A stretch of DNA of 21,484 bases from a virus, in the IMG/VR virus record IMGVR_UViG_3300037839_000907, positions 1 to 21,484 of that record. The stretch is one strand, 5' to 3'. This document shows positions 1-7,809 of this stretch, piece after piece. Both the position numbers and the translations under genes were made by a program. The notes beneath the pieces are model-generated. The model saw nothing but the letters and a program-made list of their open reading frames with translations. It was not told the DNA's origin and searched no databases. The first letter of the stretch is position 1. Every line of letters starts with the position of its first letter.

Positions 1-1668
1 TAATTGGAATTGAAATGTTCCATTGCTTCCATTTAACTCATAAGCAGTTAGCAGACCAGGACTATTGCCAGGGGCCACAATTCCGCCATTTAAAGTTAAA
101 CCTTGCACACTGCCAGAGCCACCTAATTTACCTCCTGAATTTACTAAAACATCTCCTGCGCTTCCATTTACAGATAGTAAGCTTCCATTAATTGTTGTGC
201 TTCCAATTACCCCACCTACATTTACTGTAGCAGTTCCAGAATTTACTGTGGTAGTTCCAGCTGTACCAGAGACTAATAGAGTACCGCCACCTACTGTTAT
301 AGATCCAACTGTACCGCCACTATCTACAAGTAAACTTCCGCTATTAAGAATTACTCCACCAGCAACTCCTTTGACTTGTAAAGTTCCACCAGAAACTATA
401 GAAGAGCTTGATAAAATAGAACCAGTTGTATTAACTAATAATTTTCCTTCTTGGACTGTTGTATCTCCATTGTAAGAATTTATTGCTTCAAAAGTAGTTG
501 TTCCAGTTCCTGTTTTCGTTAGACCTCTTAGTGCAGATGCTGTATTAAGTAGAGATCCTTTGAAGAGAAAATCACCAACCCCACCAATGGTATTTGCATC
601 TGCAACTGTAGATCCAATGTCCAATGTGCCATCAAACTGCACAGTTAAATTGGTACTGTTGTTAATCAATCTTCTTCCACCGCTGGTATCTGTGGATGAT
701 GAGAGTGTATTAGCAAGATTGGTAAATTGTAGCAATGTTTTGCCTCCACCATGATTAGTGAAGCTCATGTTATTACCTTGATATTGGTTCACAATAAAAG
801 TAGTAGTAGCATCTGGATTGACTCCTAACAAATCCAATGTACCCATAGTGCTTGCGCTGCTGGAACCTTTGAAGCTGTTGGCCACAGACAAGCCATTGGT
901 TGTGTTGATTACCAATTTAGGACCATTGGTTGTGCCAGTTGCAGCTGCAATTGTTACCAACCCTTGACCCACTCCAGTACCTCCATTCACATTCACAGTG
1001 CCTCCTCCTTTGATTTCAAAACCTCCACCCAGAGTGACTCCACCCAGAGTGTTGGTGCCATTGAATGTGACTGTGCCATTGCCTGTGTATAGCACTTTGC
1101 CAGCAGTGGAAGAACCTCCTTGTTTCAATTCATTGTTGAATGTGAATGCACCATCTCCTGCCAAAGTTAATACTCTGGATGTGCCAGAATTTGCAGTAGT
1201 AAGTGAAGCCACATTGTTGAACACCAATCCCCCACCTGCAGTTTGAAACCAAGTGTTGTTGCCATTGGCATTTTCTAATGATATGTTGAATGTTTGAATG
1301 GCAGTAGAATTGTTGGTAATGCCACCACTGGATGATAAGATCTGAGCACCATTGAAGCTGTTGAGCAAATATGGATTGGCATTGGTTACAAATGTTATGT
1401 TTCTTGCAGCTCTGGAGGAAGTCAACACAACAGTATTATTATTGGCTCCAAAATTACCAAACTGAATTTCATCTGTGGTGGTGCTGGAACTGGTGGATGC
1501 AGGTTGTACTCCATTGGTCCAACTGGTGGGTGATGTCCATTGGGTGCCAGTGTTGTTCCATAAGAACGTTACTGCATAAGATTCTTGGACGGCTCCAGAC
1601 ATTAAAAAAGCCGCAATTAATTTTGCGGCTGTGCTTTTTAGTACCTTTTTTAATAGGTTATTTTTCAT
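1..1668 (-). CDS. Exported autotransporter-type beta-strand repeat protein (C-terminus outside window)
   Basis: The minus frame is open without a stop from the ATG at 1666-1668 to the window edge, giving 556 codons with no end. Residues 1-32 form a Sec signal peptide: a Lys-rich start, a hydrophobic core (AAKLIAAFLM) and a likely cut after SYA. A WNNTGTQW motif follows near residue 36, as seen at the N-terminus of many secreted beta-helix proteins. The rest is Gly/Ser/Thr/Asn-rich with repeats such as LTKTGTGTTTFEAINSYNGD (about residues 382-401), which match the autotransporter-associated beta-strand repeat, and an APGNSPG motif near 531. A good SD (AAGGAG, 9 bases upstream) supports the start. 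G+C is higher than elsewhere: sampled 60-base lines reach 48-53%, against 27% in nrdA. Inferred role: exported surface adhesin or passenger, probably acquired. Whether a beta-barrel or anchor follows cannot be seen. The family call is good; a role in a phage is unclear. Confidence 0.82.
   Translation of the reverse strand, partial: MKNNLLKKVLKSTAAKLIAAFLMSGAVQESYAVTFLWNNTGTQWTSPTSWTNGVQPASTSSSTTTDEIQFGNFGANNNTVVLTSSRAARNITFVTNANPYLLNSFNGAQILSSSGGITNNSTAIQTFNISLENANGNNTWFQTAGGGLVFNNVASLTTANSGTSRVLTLAGDGAFTFNNELKQGGSSTAGKVLYTGNGTVTFNGTNTLGGVTLGGGFEIKGGGTVNVNGGTGVGQGLVTIAAATGTTNGPKLVINTTNGLSVANSFKGSSSASTMGTLDLLGVNPDATTTFIVNQYQGNNMSFTNHGGGKTLLQFTNLANTLSSSTDTSGGRRLINNSTNLTVQFDGTLDIGSTVADANTIGGVGDFLFKGSLLNTASALRGLTKTGTGTTTFEAINSYNGDTTVQEGKLLVNTTGSILSSSSIVSGGTLQVKGVAGGVILNSGSLLVDSGGTVGSITVGGGTLLVSGTAGTTTVNSGTATVNVGGVIGSTTINGSLLSVNGSAGDVLVNSGGKLGGSGSVQGLTLNGGIVAPGNSPGLLTAYELNGSNGTFQFQL
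1604..1630 (-). terminator. Terminator-like hairpin inside the signal-peptide codons (possible attenuator)
   Basis: On the minus strand an 8-bp perfect stem (AGCCGCAA with TTGCGGCT, 1623-1630 with 1609-1616) and a 6-base loop run straight into TTTTTT. This is the form of an intrinsic terminator, but it lies about 40-65 bases inside the coding region of the exported repeat protein, at codons 13-22. A ribosome close behind the polymerase would prevent folding, so transcription could depend on translation. That role is inference; the structure is visible. Confidence 0.5.
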
Positions 1669-1677
1669 ATATAGTTA

Positions 1678-1771
1678 CTCCTTTTTGTATTCCCTTAAAT
1701 AGATAGACATTTGATATTTGATTTTGTTCATTTTATTTTCTATATAAGAGAATTGTTCTTTTATCATTATA
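1678..1771 (-). promoter_or_regulatory. SD site and possible -10 box for the exported repeat gene
   Basis: Read on the minus strand, AAGGAG (1678-1683) lies 9 bases before the ATG at 1668, a strong ribosome binding site that fixes this start. A TATAAT hexamer at 1766-1771 could be the -10 element of a promoter with a leader of about 90 bases. The -35 region at 1789-1794 (CTTTAC) is poor, so the promoter call is weak. Positions 1800-1871, between this and the next gene's stop, hold no recognisable feature apart from a loose GGGG/CCCC pairing. Confidence 0.4.
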
Positions 1772-1871
1772 TGATACTTTTCATTAAAGTAAAGTTTTAT
1801 TTAAATAAGGGGACCAAGATACGATTAATGCAACCCCAACAAGTAATGTTTTTGTTTTCCAATTCCAAAGT

Positions 1872-2723
1872 TTACTTAATATTTTTTTCACCTTCAACTT
1901 GTTTAGCTTCAGTTTCTTCTTCTTTATTAAACATTACATAATTATGAATTGTTATCATGTAATCTTCTGCTAGCGCTGCTGTTTGCTGTAAAAATGGTTC
2001 TGTTAGATTTTCTTTAACCATTGGATCATTTAATTTATTTAAAATGTTTTGAGCGTGAACTTGAATTGAAGTGATAGAACCAACTATCATACCATAAAAA
2101 TCTTCTTTGTAATCTTCTAGATCTTCAATTTCTTCTGCTTGAGATAAGGAAGCGTCAATTTTAAGAAGTTCAACTTGATCAAATTCTGTTTCGCCATCCC
2201 ATTCATAACTCTCATTTTCATAATCTGAGCCTTGTGCTTTTTTAAGAGCTTCTTGAGTTGGTCTATCTTTTGATCCTGGTTTTGCTGGACGATAATTTTT
2301 GCCCATCCTTTTTTTCTTTTGTTGAATGTTATACCAAAGACCTTTATTCTTAGCTTGAACATCTATTTCTAAAGTGACTTCTTCTTCGTTTTGAACTGAA
2401 CCACAATTTGGTTTACCACATGATCCTGTGATTTTACTAACTGGTTTTGCGCTCCACATTTTGCAACTCCAATAATTTGCTTTATATTTTGGACCAGGAT
2501 TATCGCAACCGTGTCTTGCTCTGTAAGCTTTGCGTCTTTCGGGATTATCTCTTTTGATAGACATATTTGGATCACCGAAAGTAACTTTTACAATATTACC
2601 TTTATCGTTCTTTACATAGACACCAAATTTCTTTTTACTGCCAGAGGGTAATCTAAAAGGTTTATTAAGGGGAGCTTTACCTTTTTTTGCTGCTTGAATA
2701 TCGTTGGTAAAATCAATTTCCAT
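1872..2723 (-). CDS. Conserved phage protein with a basic, Cys/His-containing N-terminal domain
   Basis: This 283-residue protein starts at an ATG in an AT-rich leader. Residues about 20-92 form a basic domain with the blocks KPFRLPSGSKKKFGVYVK, VTFGDPNMSIKRDNPERR and NYWSCKMW. I recall this domain from uncharacterised proteins of marine T4-like phages and algal viruses. H71, C73, C87, C102 and C107 could bind zinc. The C-terminal half (about 150-283) is acidic and predicted helical, ending in a Lys/Glu-rich tail. There is no signal peptide or membrane segment. It stands alone on the minus strand, divergent from the RNA and nrdA to its right. Nucleic-acid or capsid-core binding is possible but only inferred; no enzymatic motif is seen. 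Confidence 0.75.
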   Translation of the reverse strand: MEIDFTNDIQAAKKGKAPLNKPFRLPSGSKKKFGVYVKNDKGNIVKVTFGDPNMSIKRDNPERRKAYRARHGCDNPGPKYKANYWSCKMWSAKPVSKITGSCGKPNCGSVQNEEEVTLEIDVQAKNKGLWYNIQQKKKRMGKNYRPAKPGSKDRPTQEALKKAQGSDYENESYEWDGETEFDQVELLKIDASLSQAEEIEDLEDYKEDFYGMIVGSITSIQVHAQNILNKLNDPMVKENLTEPFLQQTAALAEDYMITIHNYVMFNKEEETEAKQVEGEKNIK

Positions 2724-2750
2724 ATTATTAAATAAAATTACACTTTAAAA

Positions 2751-2779
2751 TTGACAAACTTACAATAAAAAGATACTAT
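2751..2779 (+). promoter_or_regulatory. Sigma70-type promoter for the structured RNA / nrdA leader
   Basis: A perfect -35 hexamer TTGACA (2751-2756) is followed after 17 bases by TACTAT (2774-2779), a 4/6 match to the -10 consensus. The start point would be about 2786, just ahead of the folded region and about 460 bases before nrdA. A perfect -35 with a 17-base spacer is rare by chance in such AT-rich DNA. Confidence 0.6.
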
Positions 2780-2785
2780 AACTAT

Positions 2786-3085
2786 ACATAGCTTCCTATT
2801 AAAGCAGTTTTGTGAGTTGTCAAATAAATTCACTAGTAACTTAGCTCCGCGATGGCAACGTCTTCGAAGGCTGACGACCATTAAAATATTGCTTGTCTAA
2901 AAGCTTGCAATGAAATGTAGGTGTAAGGTACAGCAAAATGCACAGGAATTACCAACCGCGTTCCTATAAATGCTGTAGCCATTCTTTGGAAGAAACGCCA
3001 AAGATACAGGAGTCAAAAGAAAAGTGGGCGAAGATACTATTTACACCTTTATAAATATACATTTATGAGGTAAAGCCTTCTAGGA
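2786..3085 (+). ncRNA. Unassigned structured RNA or long nrdA leader element with possible pseudoknot
   Basis: There is no credible coding frame here, yet perfect helices are frequent. They are: 2852-2855/2878-2881 stacked under 2859-2862/2873-2876; 2888-2892/2907-2911; a long-range closing helix AGGTGTAA/TTACACCT (2919-2926/3041-3048); inside it TACAGCA/TGCTGTA (2929-2935/2971-2977) carrying AGGAA/TTCCT (2944-2948/2961-2965), and TCTTTGG/CCAAAGA (2983-2989/2998-3004); and ATAAAT/ATTTAT (3051-3056/3061-3066). The loop of the first hairpin (GAAGGCT, 2866-2872) is a perfect 7-base complement of AGCCTTC at 3074-3080, a classic pseudoknot. G+C is also higher than in the flanks. It follows a good promoter and precedes nrdA, so it is either a separate RNA or a cis-regulator of the reductase. 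It matches no riboswitch, ribozyme or RNase P signature I know. The ends are estimates. Confidence 0.6.
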
Positions 3086-3245
3086 TATCAAAGAAAAGTT
3101 AATATATATAAGAATCTGAAGATACATTAGTACACTAGAAATACTTTTATAGTATCAATGTTAATAAAATTTAATATTTTTCTTTTATTTTTTACAAAAG
3201 TGCTGTAATATCTTCTACTCAAGGAATAAGGAAGTTGTTTATATA
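3086..3245 (+). other. AT-rich leader between structured RNA and nrdA
   Basis: No gene is seen. The stretch is very AT-rich, with T-rich tracts at about 3174-3193 that lack a preceding GC stem, so no convincing terminator separates the RNA from nrdA. TTATAGTATC (3147-3156) is a perfect complement of GATACTATAA at 2772-2781, which overlaps the promoter -10. AAGGAAG (3228-3234) is the likely nrdA ribosome binding site, with a rather long 11-base gap to the ATG. Confidence 0.5.
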
Positions 3246-5492
3246 ATGAATGTTAAAAAAAGAAATAATGCTACTGAAAAATTTGACATAGAAAAAATTA
3301 ACAAAGTAATTAATTGGGCTATAGATGGATACTCTGGGGTAAGTTTAACAGATATAGAAATAAATGCAAAAATTAATATAACCGATGGAGTTCATACAAA
3401 AGAAATTCATAGCTTATTAATTGAAAGTGCAGCTAATTTAATTTCAGTAGAAAAACCAAACTATCAATATGTTGCGGCTAGACTTCTTAATTATCAATTA
3501 AGAAAAGATGTTTGGAAGGGTAAGCATGCTCCAAGACTTTCTGAATTTATAAATAATGGTTTAAAAAACAAAATCTATGATCCGATTATCCTAGAAAAAT
3601 ACACAGAAGATGAAATAAACAAACTAGGCGAAATTATAGATCACGAAAGAGACTTCATCTTTACCTATGCTGGTATAAAACAATTATGTGATAAATATTT
3701 AATAAAAAATAGAACCACCCAACAGATTTATGAAACTCCACAATTCGCTTACATATTGATATCTGCCTATGCATTTATTAATTATCCAACTGAGACTAGA
3801 TTATCTTATGTTAGAAAATTTTACGATGCTATCAGTAAACATAAAATAAATTTACCAACTCCAGTTATGGCAGGAGTAAGAACATCTAGTAAAAATTATG
3901 CAAGCTGTTGTTTAATTGGGGTAGATGACACAAGAGAAAGTATTACTGCTAGCGCTACAGCAGTTAGTATGGCTACAGCAAATAGATGTGGTATTGGGAT
4001 TGATGTTAGCAAAATTAGAGCAATTGGCGCACCAATTAAAAATGGAGAAGTCGTTCACACTGGTTTAATTCCATTCTTAAAAATTTATGAGAGTAGCGTA
4101 AAAGCTTGGCAACAAAATGGACTAAGAGGTGGAAGTGCAACTTGCAATATCCAATGGTGGCATTACGAAATTGAAGATATCATAGTATTAAAAAATAACG
4201 CTGGAACAGACGATAATAGAGTTCGCAAACTTGATTATACAGTTGGGATGAGTAAATTATTTTATGATAGAGTTTTAAAAGATGAAGATATTATGTTATT
4301 TAATACTGCCGAAGTACCAGAGCTTTATGAAGCTTGGGGAACAAAAGACTTTGATAAGGTTTATAAAGAGTGTGAATCCAAGAAACTAAAAATTAAAAAG
4401 AAAATTTCTGCGCGTAAATTATTCTCCCTTATAATAAAAGAAAGAGTTGAGACTGGAAGAATTTATATTCTAAATGTAGATCATGCTAATAATCACGGGG
4501 CATGGTCTGATAAAGTAACTATGAGCAATCTTTGCACAGAAGTTATTCACCCTACAATTCCACTTAATGATTACCATGATAAAGATGCAGAAATTGGCAT
4601 GTGTATTCTTTCGGCAGTCAACATGTTAGAAGTAAAAAATTGGCAGGATCTAGAAAAAGTTTGTGATTTAATTGTAAGATTCCTTGAAGAAATTATAGAT
4701 ATCCAAGACTACTTTAATACTGCTGCTGAAAATTTTGCCAAAAAGCGTAGAAGTCTTGGAGTTGGAATTACTAATCTCGCAGCTTTTCTTGCTAAAAATG
4801 AATTAAAATATAATTCAGATAAGTCTCTTTCAGTAATAGATGAATGGATGGAGCATTTTCAATACTATCTTTTGAAGAGCAGTTGCCAATTATCTAAAGA
4901 AAAAGGCAGATGTGAAAAGTTTGAAAATACAAAGTACTCTAAAGGCATCTTGCCAATAGATACATACAAAGATAAAGTAGATGAACTAGTCAAAAGAAAA
5001 CTATCACTTGATTGGGAGAAGCTAAGAAAAGATATCAAAGAATTTGGATTAAGACATTCTACATTATCTTCCTGCATGCCTTGTGAGAGTAGTTCTGTAA
5101 TTCAATCTTCTACAAATGGTGTTGAACCTATCCGTAGTCTTATCACTTATAAAACAAGTAAAATGGGTAAACTTCCAGTTATGGTTCCAGGAATTGGGAG
5201 ATATGATCATAATTATGAATTAGCTTTTGATTTTAAAGACAATTTAGGCTTATTAAAAATAAATGCAGTAATTCAAAAATATATTGATATGGCTATTTCT
5301 ACTAATGTGTATTATAATTATAGTCATTATGATAACCATATATTACCAGATAGCAAAGTTATGAAAGAGATAATGTATGCTTATAGCCTTGGACTAATTA
5401 GTTTGTATTATAATAATACAGACGATGGAGATAAAGAGCAGTCTATGACACAAAAAGAAGATGACTGCGCTAGTGGAGCATGTAAATTATGA
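3246..5492 (+). CDS. nrdA: Class Ia ribonucleoside-diphosphate reductase, alpha subunit
   Basis: The enzyme reduces ribonucleoside diphosphates to deoxyribonucleotides in the cytoplasm, with NrdB supplying the radical. At 748 residues it matches E. coli NrdA (761). An ATP-cone-like segment fills residues about 1-90, so allosteric control by ATP/dATP is likely. Active-site residues are present by alignment from memory: C221 (E. coli C225), the N428-L-C430-T-E432 block, C453 (C462), and the radical-path pair Y721-Y722. The C-terminal DDCASGACKL carries the swinging-arm cysteine pair C741/C746, almost as in E. coli. The stop overlaps the nrdB start by 4 bases (ATGA), indicating translational coupling. 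The 5' leader is long and structured. Phages of this size often carry their own reductase. Identification is secure. Confidence 0.97.
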   Translation: MNVKKRNNATEKFDIEKINKVINWAIDGYSGVSLTDIEINAKINITDGVHTKEIHSLLIESAANLISVEKPNYQYVAARLLNYQLRKDVWKGKHAPRLSEFINNGLKNKIYDPIILEKYTEDEINKLGEIIDHERDFIFTYAGIKQLCDKYLIKNRTTQQIYETPQFAYILISAYAFINYPTETRLSYVRKFYDAISKHKINLPTPVMAGVRTSSKNYASCCLIGVDDTRESITASATAVSMATANRCGIGIDVSKIRAIGAPIKNGEVVHTGLIPFLKIYESSVKAWQQNGLRGGSATCNIQWWHYEIEDIIVLKNNAGTDDNRVRKLDYTVGMSKLFYDRVLKDEDIMLFNTAEVPELYEAWGTKDFDKVYKECESKKLKIKKKISARKLFSLIIKERVETGRIYILNVDHANNHGAWSDKVTMSNLCTEVIHPTIPLNDYHDKDAEIGMCILSAVNMLEVKNWQDLEKVCDLIVRFLEEIIDIQDYFNTAAENFAKKRRSLGVGITNLAAFLAKNELKYNSDKSLSVIDEWMEHFQYYLLKSSCQLSKEKGRCEKFENTKYSKGILPIDTYKDKVDELVKRKLSLDWEKLRKDIKEFGLRHSTLSSCMPCESSSVIQSSTNGVEPIRSLITYKTSKMGKLPVMVPGIGRYDHNYELAFDFKDNLGLLKINAVIQKYIDMAISTNVYYNYSHYDNHILPDSKVMKEIMYAYSLGLISLYYNNTDDGDKEQSMTQKEDDCASGACKL

Positions 5493-6553
5493 AAAGTGTA
5501 TTAAATTTTAAAAATGTAGATTTTACTAAACAACCATTGTTTCTTGGCGAAGATTTAAATTTGCAAAGATACGATAGGTTTAAGTATCCAATATTTTTTG
5601 AGCTATTCAAAAAGCAAAACGAAAACTTCTGGTGGCCTCATGAGATTGCTTTAGGAAAAGATAGAAGCGATTATAAGAATTTAACTGATACAGAAAGATT
5701 TGTATTTGATAGTAATTTAAGATTTCAAACTCTTGGTGATAGTATGTTATCTAGAAGTATACATTCATTAAAAGACTATGTGAGTAATCCAGAACTTGAA
5801 ATATGTATGAACACTTGGGCTCAATTTGAAGGTATTCATAGCTACTCTTACTCTTATCTTTTAAATAATGTTCATCCAGATCCTACAAAATTTTTTGATA
5901 GTATAATGGAAGATAAAGAAATAACAAGTCGCGCTCAATTGATTAGAGATAATTTCGATAAAATTCTTGGTAGCGATGAGAAAAAAGATGTTAAACAAAA
6001 GATTTTTGACGCTATTCTTTCTATTAATGTAATGGAAGGACTTGTATTTTATGTTTCTTTTGCTTGTTCTTTCTATTTTGGATATCGTGGTAAGATGGAA
6101 GGCAACTCTAAAATTATAAAATTCATTCAAAGAGATGAAGCTTTGCATTTTGCTACCTCTCAAAATCTCTTGAAGATACTTCGTGATGAAGATAAAGAAG
6201 GTTTTACGTCTATTGTAAAGAAAAATGAAGATAAGATCTATGCTTTCTATGAACAAGCCGCAAAGAATGAAAGTGAATGGTCTCAATATCTATTTAGTAA
6301 AGGTAGTTTACTTGGATTAAATGCTGATGTTTTAGATGGCTACTCCAAGTGGCTTTGTGATAGTAGACTAAGAAGCTTAGGATATAAGAAGATATTTAAT
6401 CAAAAAGATAATCCTATCGCTGGTTGGCATGATAGCTATTTAGACAGTAGTAAAGTACAAGTTGCGCCACAAGAAACAGAGATATCTAGTTATAAAGTCG
6501 GCGCAAGGAAGACAGACATAGAAGATAAAGATTTTGGTGATTTAAAGCTGTAA
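5489..6553 (+). CDS. nrdB: Class Ia ribonucleoside-diphosphate reductase, beta subunit
   Basis: This is the 354-residue partner of the upstream alpha subunit, holding the di-iron/tyrosyl-radical cofactor. All ligands can be placed: D84 (TLGD), E114 and H117 (FEGIH), E183 (VMEG), E217 and H220 (RDEALH), with the radical tyrosine Y121 in SYSY. The VQVAPQE-E-SSY motif near the end and the acidic, hydrophobic C-terminus (DFGDLKL) that docks into NrdA are present. The closest fold is the E. coli NrdB (class Ia) type rather than NrdF. It overlaps nrdA by 4 bases and is surely co-translated. No intron or homing endonuclease interrupts it, unlike some T4-type nrdB genes. Confidence 0.97.
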   Translation: MKSVLNFKNVDFTKQPLFLGEDLNLQRYDRFKYPIFFELFKKQNENFWWPHEIALGKDRSDYKNLTDTERFVFDSNLRFQTLGDSMLSRSIHSLKDYVSNPELEICMNTWAQFEGIHSYSYSYLLNNVHPDPTKFFDSIMEDKEITSRAQLIRDNFDKILGSDEKKDVKQKIFDAILSINVMEGLVFYVSFACSFYFGYRGKMEGNSKIIKFIQRDEALHFATSQNLLKILRDEDKEGFTSIVKKNEDKIYAFYEQAAKNESEWSQYLFSKGSLLGLNADVLDGYSKWLCDSRLRSLGYKKIFNQKDNPIAGWHDSYLDSSKVQVAPQETEISSYKVGARKTDIEDKDFGDLKL

Positions 6554-6582
6554 TAGTTATATATTAATGTGTAATTATCTAT

Positions 6583-6921
6583 GTGAACTTAGATATTACT
6601 ATTATATTTAACTTAGTTTTAGGGGCATTGTCCTTCTTAGGAGGATGGCTGTTTACTAGAGTATTCTCTCTTTTTGATAAGCAAGAGAATCTAATGAAGG
6701 ATATAAATGATAAAACATTTAGTGATTTCATAACACTAAGAAAAGAGATGGAATTAGAGGCAAGAAAACAACAACAAGAAATAGCTGATCTAGCTTTAAA
6801 AATTTCAACTACTTATGTGACTAAAGAATCATTTGAAGCTTACTTTGATAGAATTGAAGCTAAGTTAGATAGAAATTTCGATATAATACAGAATCATTTT
6901 AATAGAAGCGATAAGAATTAA
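6583..6921 (+). CDS. Small protein with N-terminal membrane helix and coiled coil (unknown)
   Basis: The 112-residue product begins at GTG (6583); an ATG two bases earlier is out of frame and reads directly into TGA. An in-frame stop at 6565 limits the start. Residues about 5-28 form one hydrophobic helix (FNLVLGALSFLGGWLF). The rest is charged and helical with coiled-coil heptads (residues 33-75 and 85-110), including the run ARKQQQEIADLALK. The topology resembles small phage membrane or spanin/holin-associated proteins, but no family is recognised. It follows nrdB by 29 bases and may share its transcript. Confidence 0.65.
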   Translation: MNLDITIIFNLVLGALSFLGGWLFTRVFSLFDKQENLMKDINDKTFSDFITLRKEMELEARKQQQEIADLALKISTTYVTKESFEAYFDRIEAKLDRNFDIIQNHFNRSDKN

Positions 6922-6933
6922 TTAATAGTCTAT

Positions 6934-7449
6934 ATGATTGTTTCAGATAGAGACATTGATTTTTTTGCTAAAAAATTAAAAATATCTCCAGAAAAAACTT
7001 TCTTATTAATTCAAGATCCAGATTGCCTTCCAGGAATTCTTGATAAGATATCCGAAGAAAAATTAGAAGGAATAGTAGACATAAGTTTCCCAGTATTCGC
7101 TGAAATTACGATTATAAAATATACTAAAGATATTAAATATAGTTTTGAAGAAAAAGAATATGTTTCTGAGAGTATTAGTAGTAAATTTTATGATCTCATA
7201 GAATATCCAATAACACAAAAATCTTTTTTTGAACTTAAAAAAGACGAAGAGACAGCTAAATCTTTATTAGTATTTTTAGGTTTTTTTTATAAAAGTCTAT
7301 CTAAAGCCAGAAGAGCATACCCATCAGAGAAAATTTATTATAATATAGCTAAAAATGGGTTTGAAAACTCTGATAAAATAAATATTTCAGAGCATTTAAG
7401 TGAATGGATAAAAGTACTAAGAGTGATATATAATGAAGTGTGGTTTTAG
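6934..7449 (+). CDS. Hypothetical protein
   Basis: This 171-residue protein has an ATG start 12 bases after the preceding stop. It is acidic, soluble and probably mostly helical, without signal peptide, membrane helix or metal motif. The N-terminus (DRDIDFFAKKLKISPEKTFL) and a helical segment KSLLVFLGFFYKSLSKARRA near residues 110-130 are its clearest blocks. I do not recognise the family. It is the last gene of the nrd block, and its 3' end overlaps the convergent gene on the minus strand by 4 bases (7446-7449). Confidence 0.65.
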   Translation: MIVSDRDIDFFAKKLKISPEKTFLLIQDPDCLPGILDKISEEKLEGIVDISFPVFAEITIIKYTKDIKYSFEEKEYVSESISSKFYDLIEYPITQKSFFELKKDEETAKSLLVFLGFFYKSLSKARRAYPSEKIYYNIAKNGFENSDKINISEHLSEWIKVLRVIYNEVWF

Positions 7450-7796
7450 TCTTGGCCAGATAAAGGATGTTTTTTCCCTTTGCGTTTCTTACTCCAATTT
7501 TCAAAATACTTTTCTTTAACTGGATCTTTGCCTATTTTATCTTTTCTTTTAGCAGAAAGCTCTGCACTCCTATCCCATAGGTCACCCATACTACCTTTTC
7601 TTTTACCAACGAACTCACTAAATTGTCTAGCACTACAATCAGCTTTTAAAGTACCTTCTGTATTTAATTCTGGAGCAGTAAATACCCTATTCCATTTTAC
7701 GTTTTTATTATCAATATATTCATGCTCGTCATGTACGCTTTGAATTATACTAATAATCTTTTCAGTCTTTGGATGTTGATATAAGTATTCTGGCAT
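7446..7796 (-). CDS. Small conserved phage protein (FmdB-like annotation in related phages)
   Basis: The 116-residue protein starts MPEYLYQHPKT, an N-terminus I recall from small marine T4-like phage proteins sometimes labelled FmdB-type regulators. The zinc-ribbon cysteines of true FmdB proteins are missing: only C54 is seen. Residues about 68-110 are strongly basic (GKRKGSMGDLWDRS, WSKKRKGKKHP), suggesting nucleic-acid or ribosome contact. The start is firm because the first residues match the remembered family. A TATAAT box lies 5 bases upstream of the ATG and there is no Shine-Dalgarno. Function unknown. Confidence 0.7.
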   Translation of the reverse strand: MPEYLYQHPKTEKIISIIQSVHDEHEYIDNKNVKWNRVFTAPELNTEGTLKADCSARQFSEFVGKRKGSMGDLWDRSAELSAKRKDKIGKDPVKEKYFENWSKKRKGKKHPLSGQD

Positions 7797-7801
7797 AATA
7801 T

Positions 7802-7807
7802 ATTATA
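7802..7807 (-). promoter_or_regulatory. -10-type box 5 bases before start codon
   Basis: TATAAT on the minus strand lies 5 bases ahead of the ATG at 7796, with no recognisable -35 at 17 bases. A transcript starting 6-7 bases after the box would begin at the start codon. It is one of a set with the same geometry in this window. Confidence 0.45.
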
Positions 7808-7809
7808 CT

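Noticed and set aside
65-1706. Pro- and Val-rich plus-strand open frames
   Set aside because: They mirror the Gly/Thr/Ser-rich repeats of the minus-strand exported protein, which has an unbroken frame, signal peptide and SD. No plus-strand RBS is seen.
2871-2915. Hammerhead-like CTGACGA ... GAAA core
   Set aside because: CTGACGA differs from the required CTGATGA, and ten bases separate it from the ATTGC/GCAAT stem, so the catalytic core geometry is lost.
3049-3060. TATAAATA at 3050-3057 as a late promoter for nrdA
   Set aside because: It lies within the ATAAAT/ATTTAT hairpin, about 190 bases from the gene, and the AT-rich context makes chance likely. Not strong enough to list.
2786-3085. 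Group I intron, RNase P RNA or cobalamin riboswitch
   Set aside because: The diagnostic core sequences (P7 R/S elements, the RNase P conserved blocks, the B12 box) cannot be found, and no exons flank the region.
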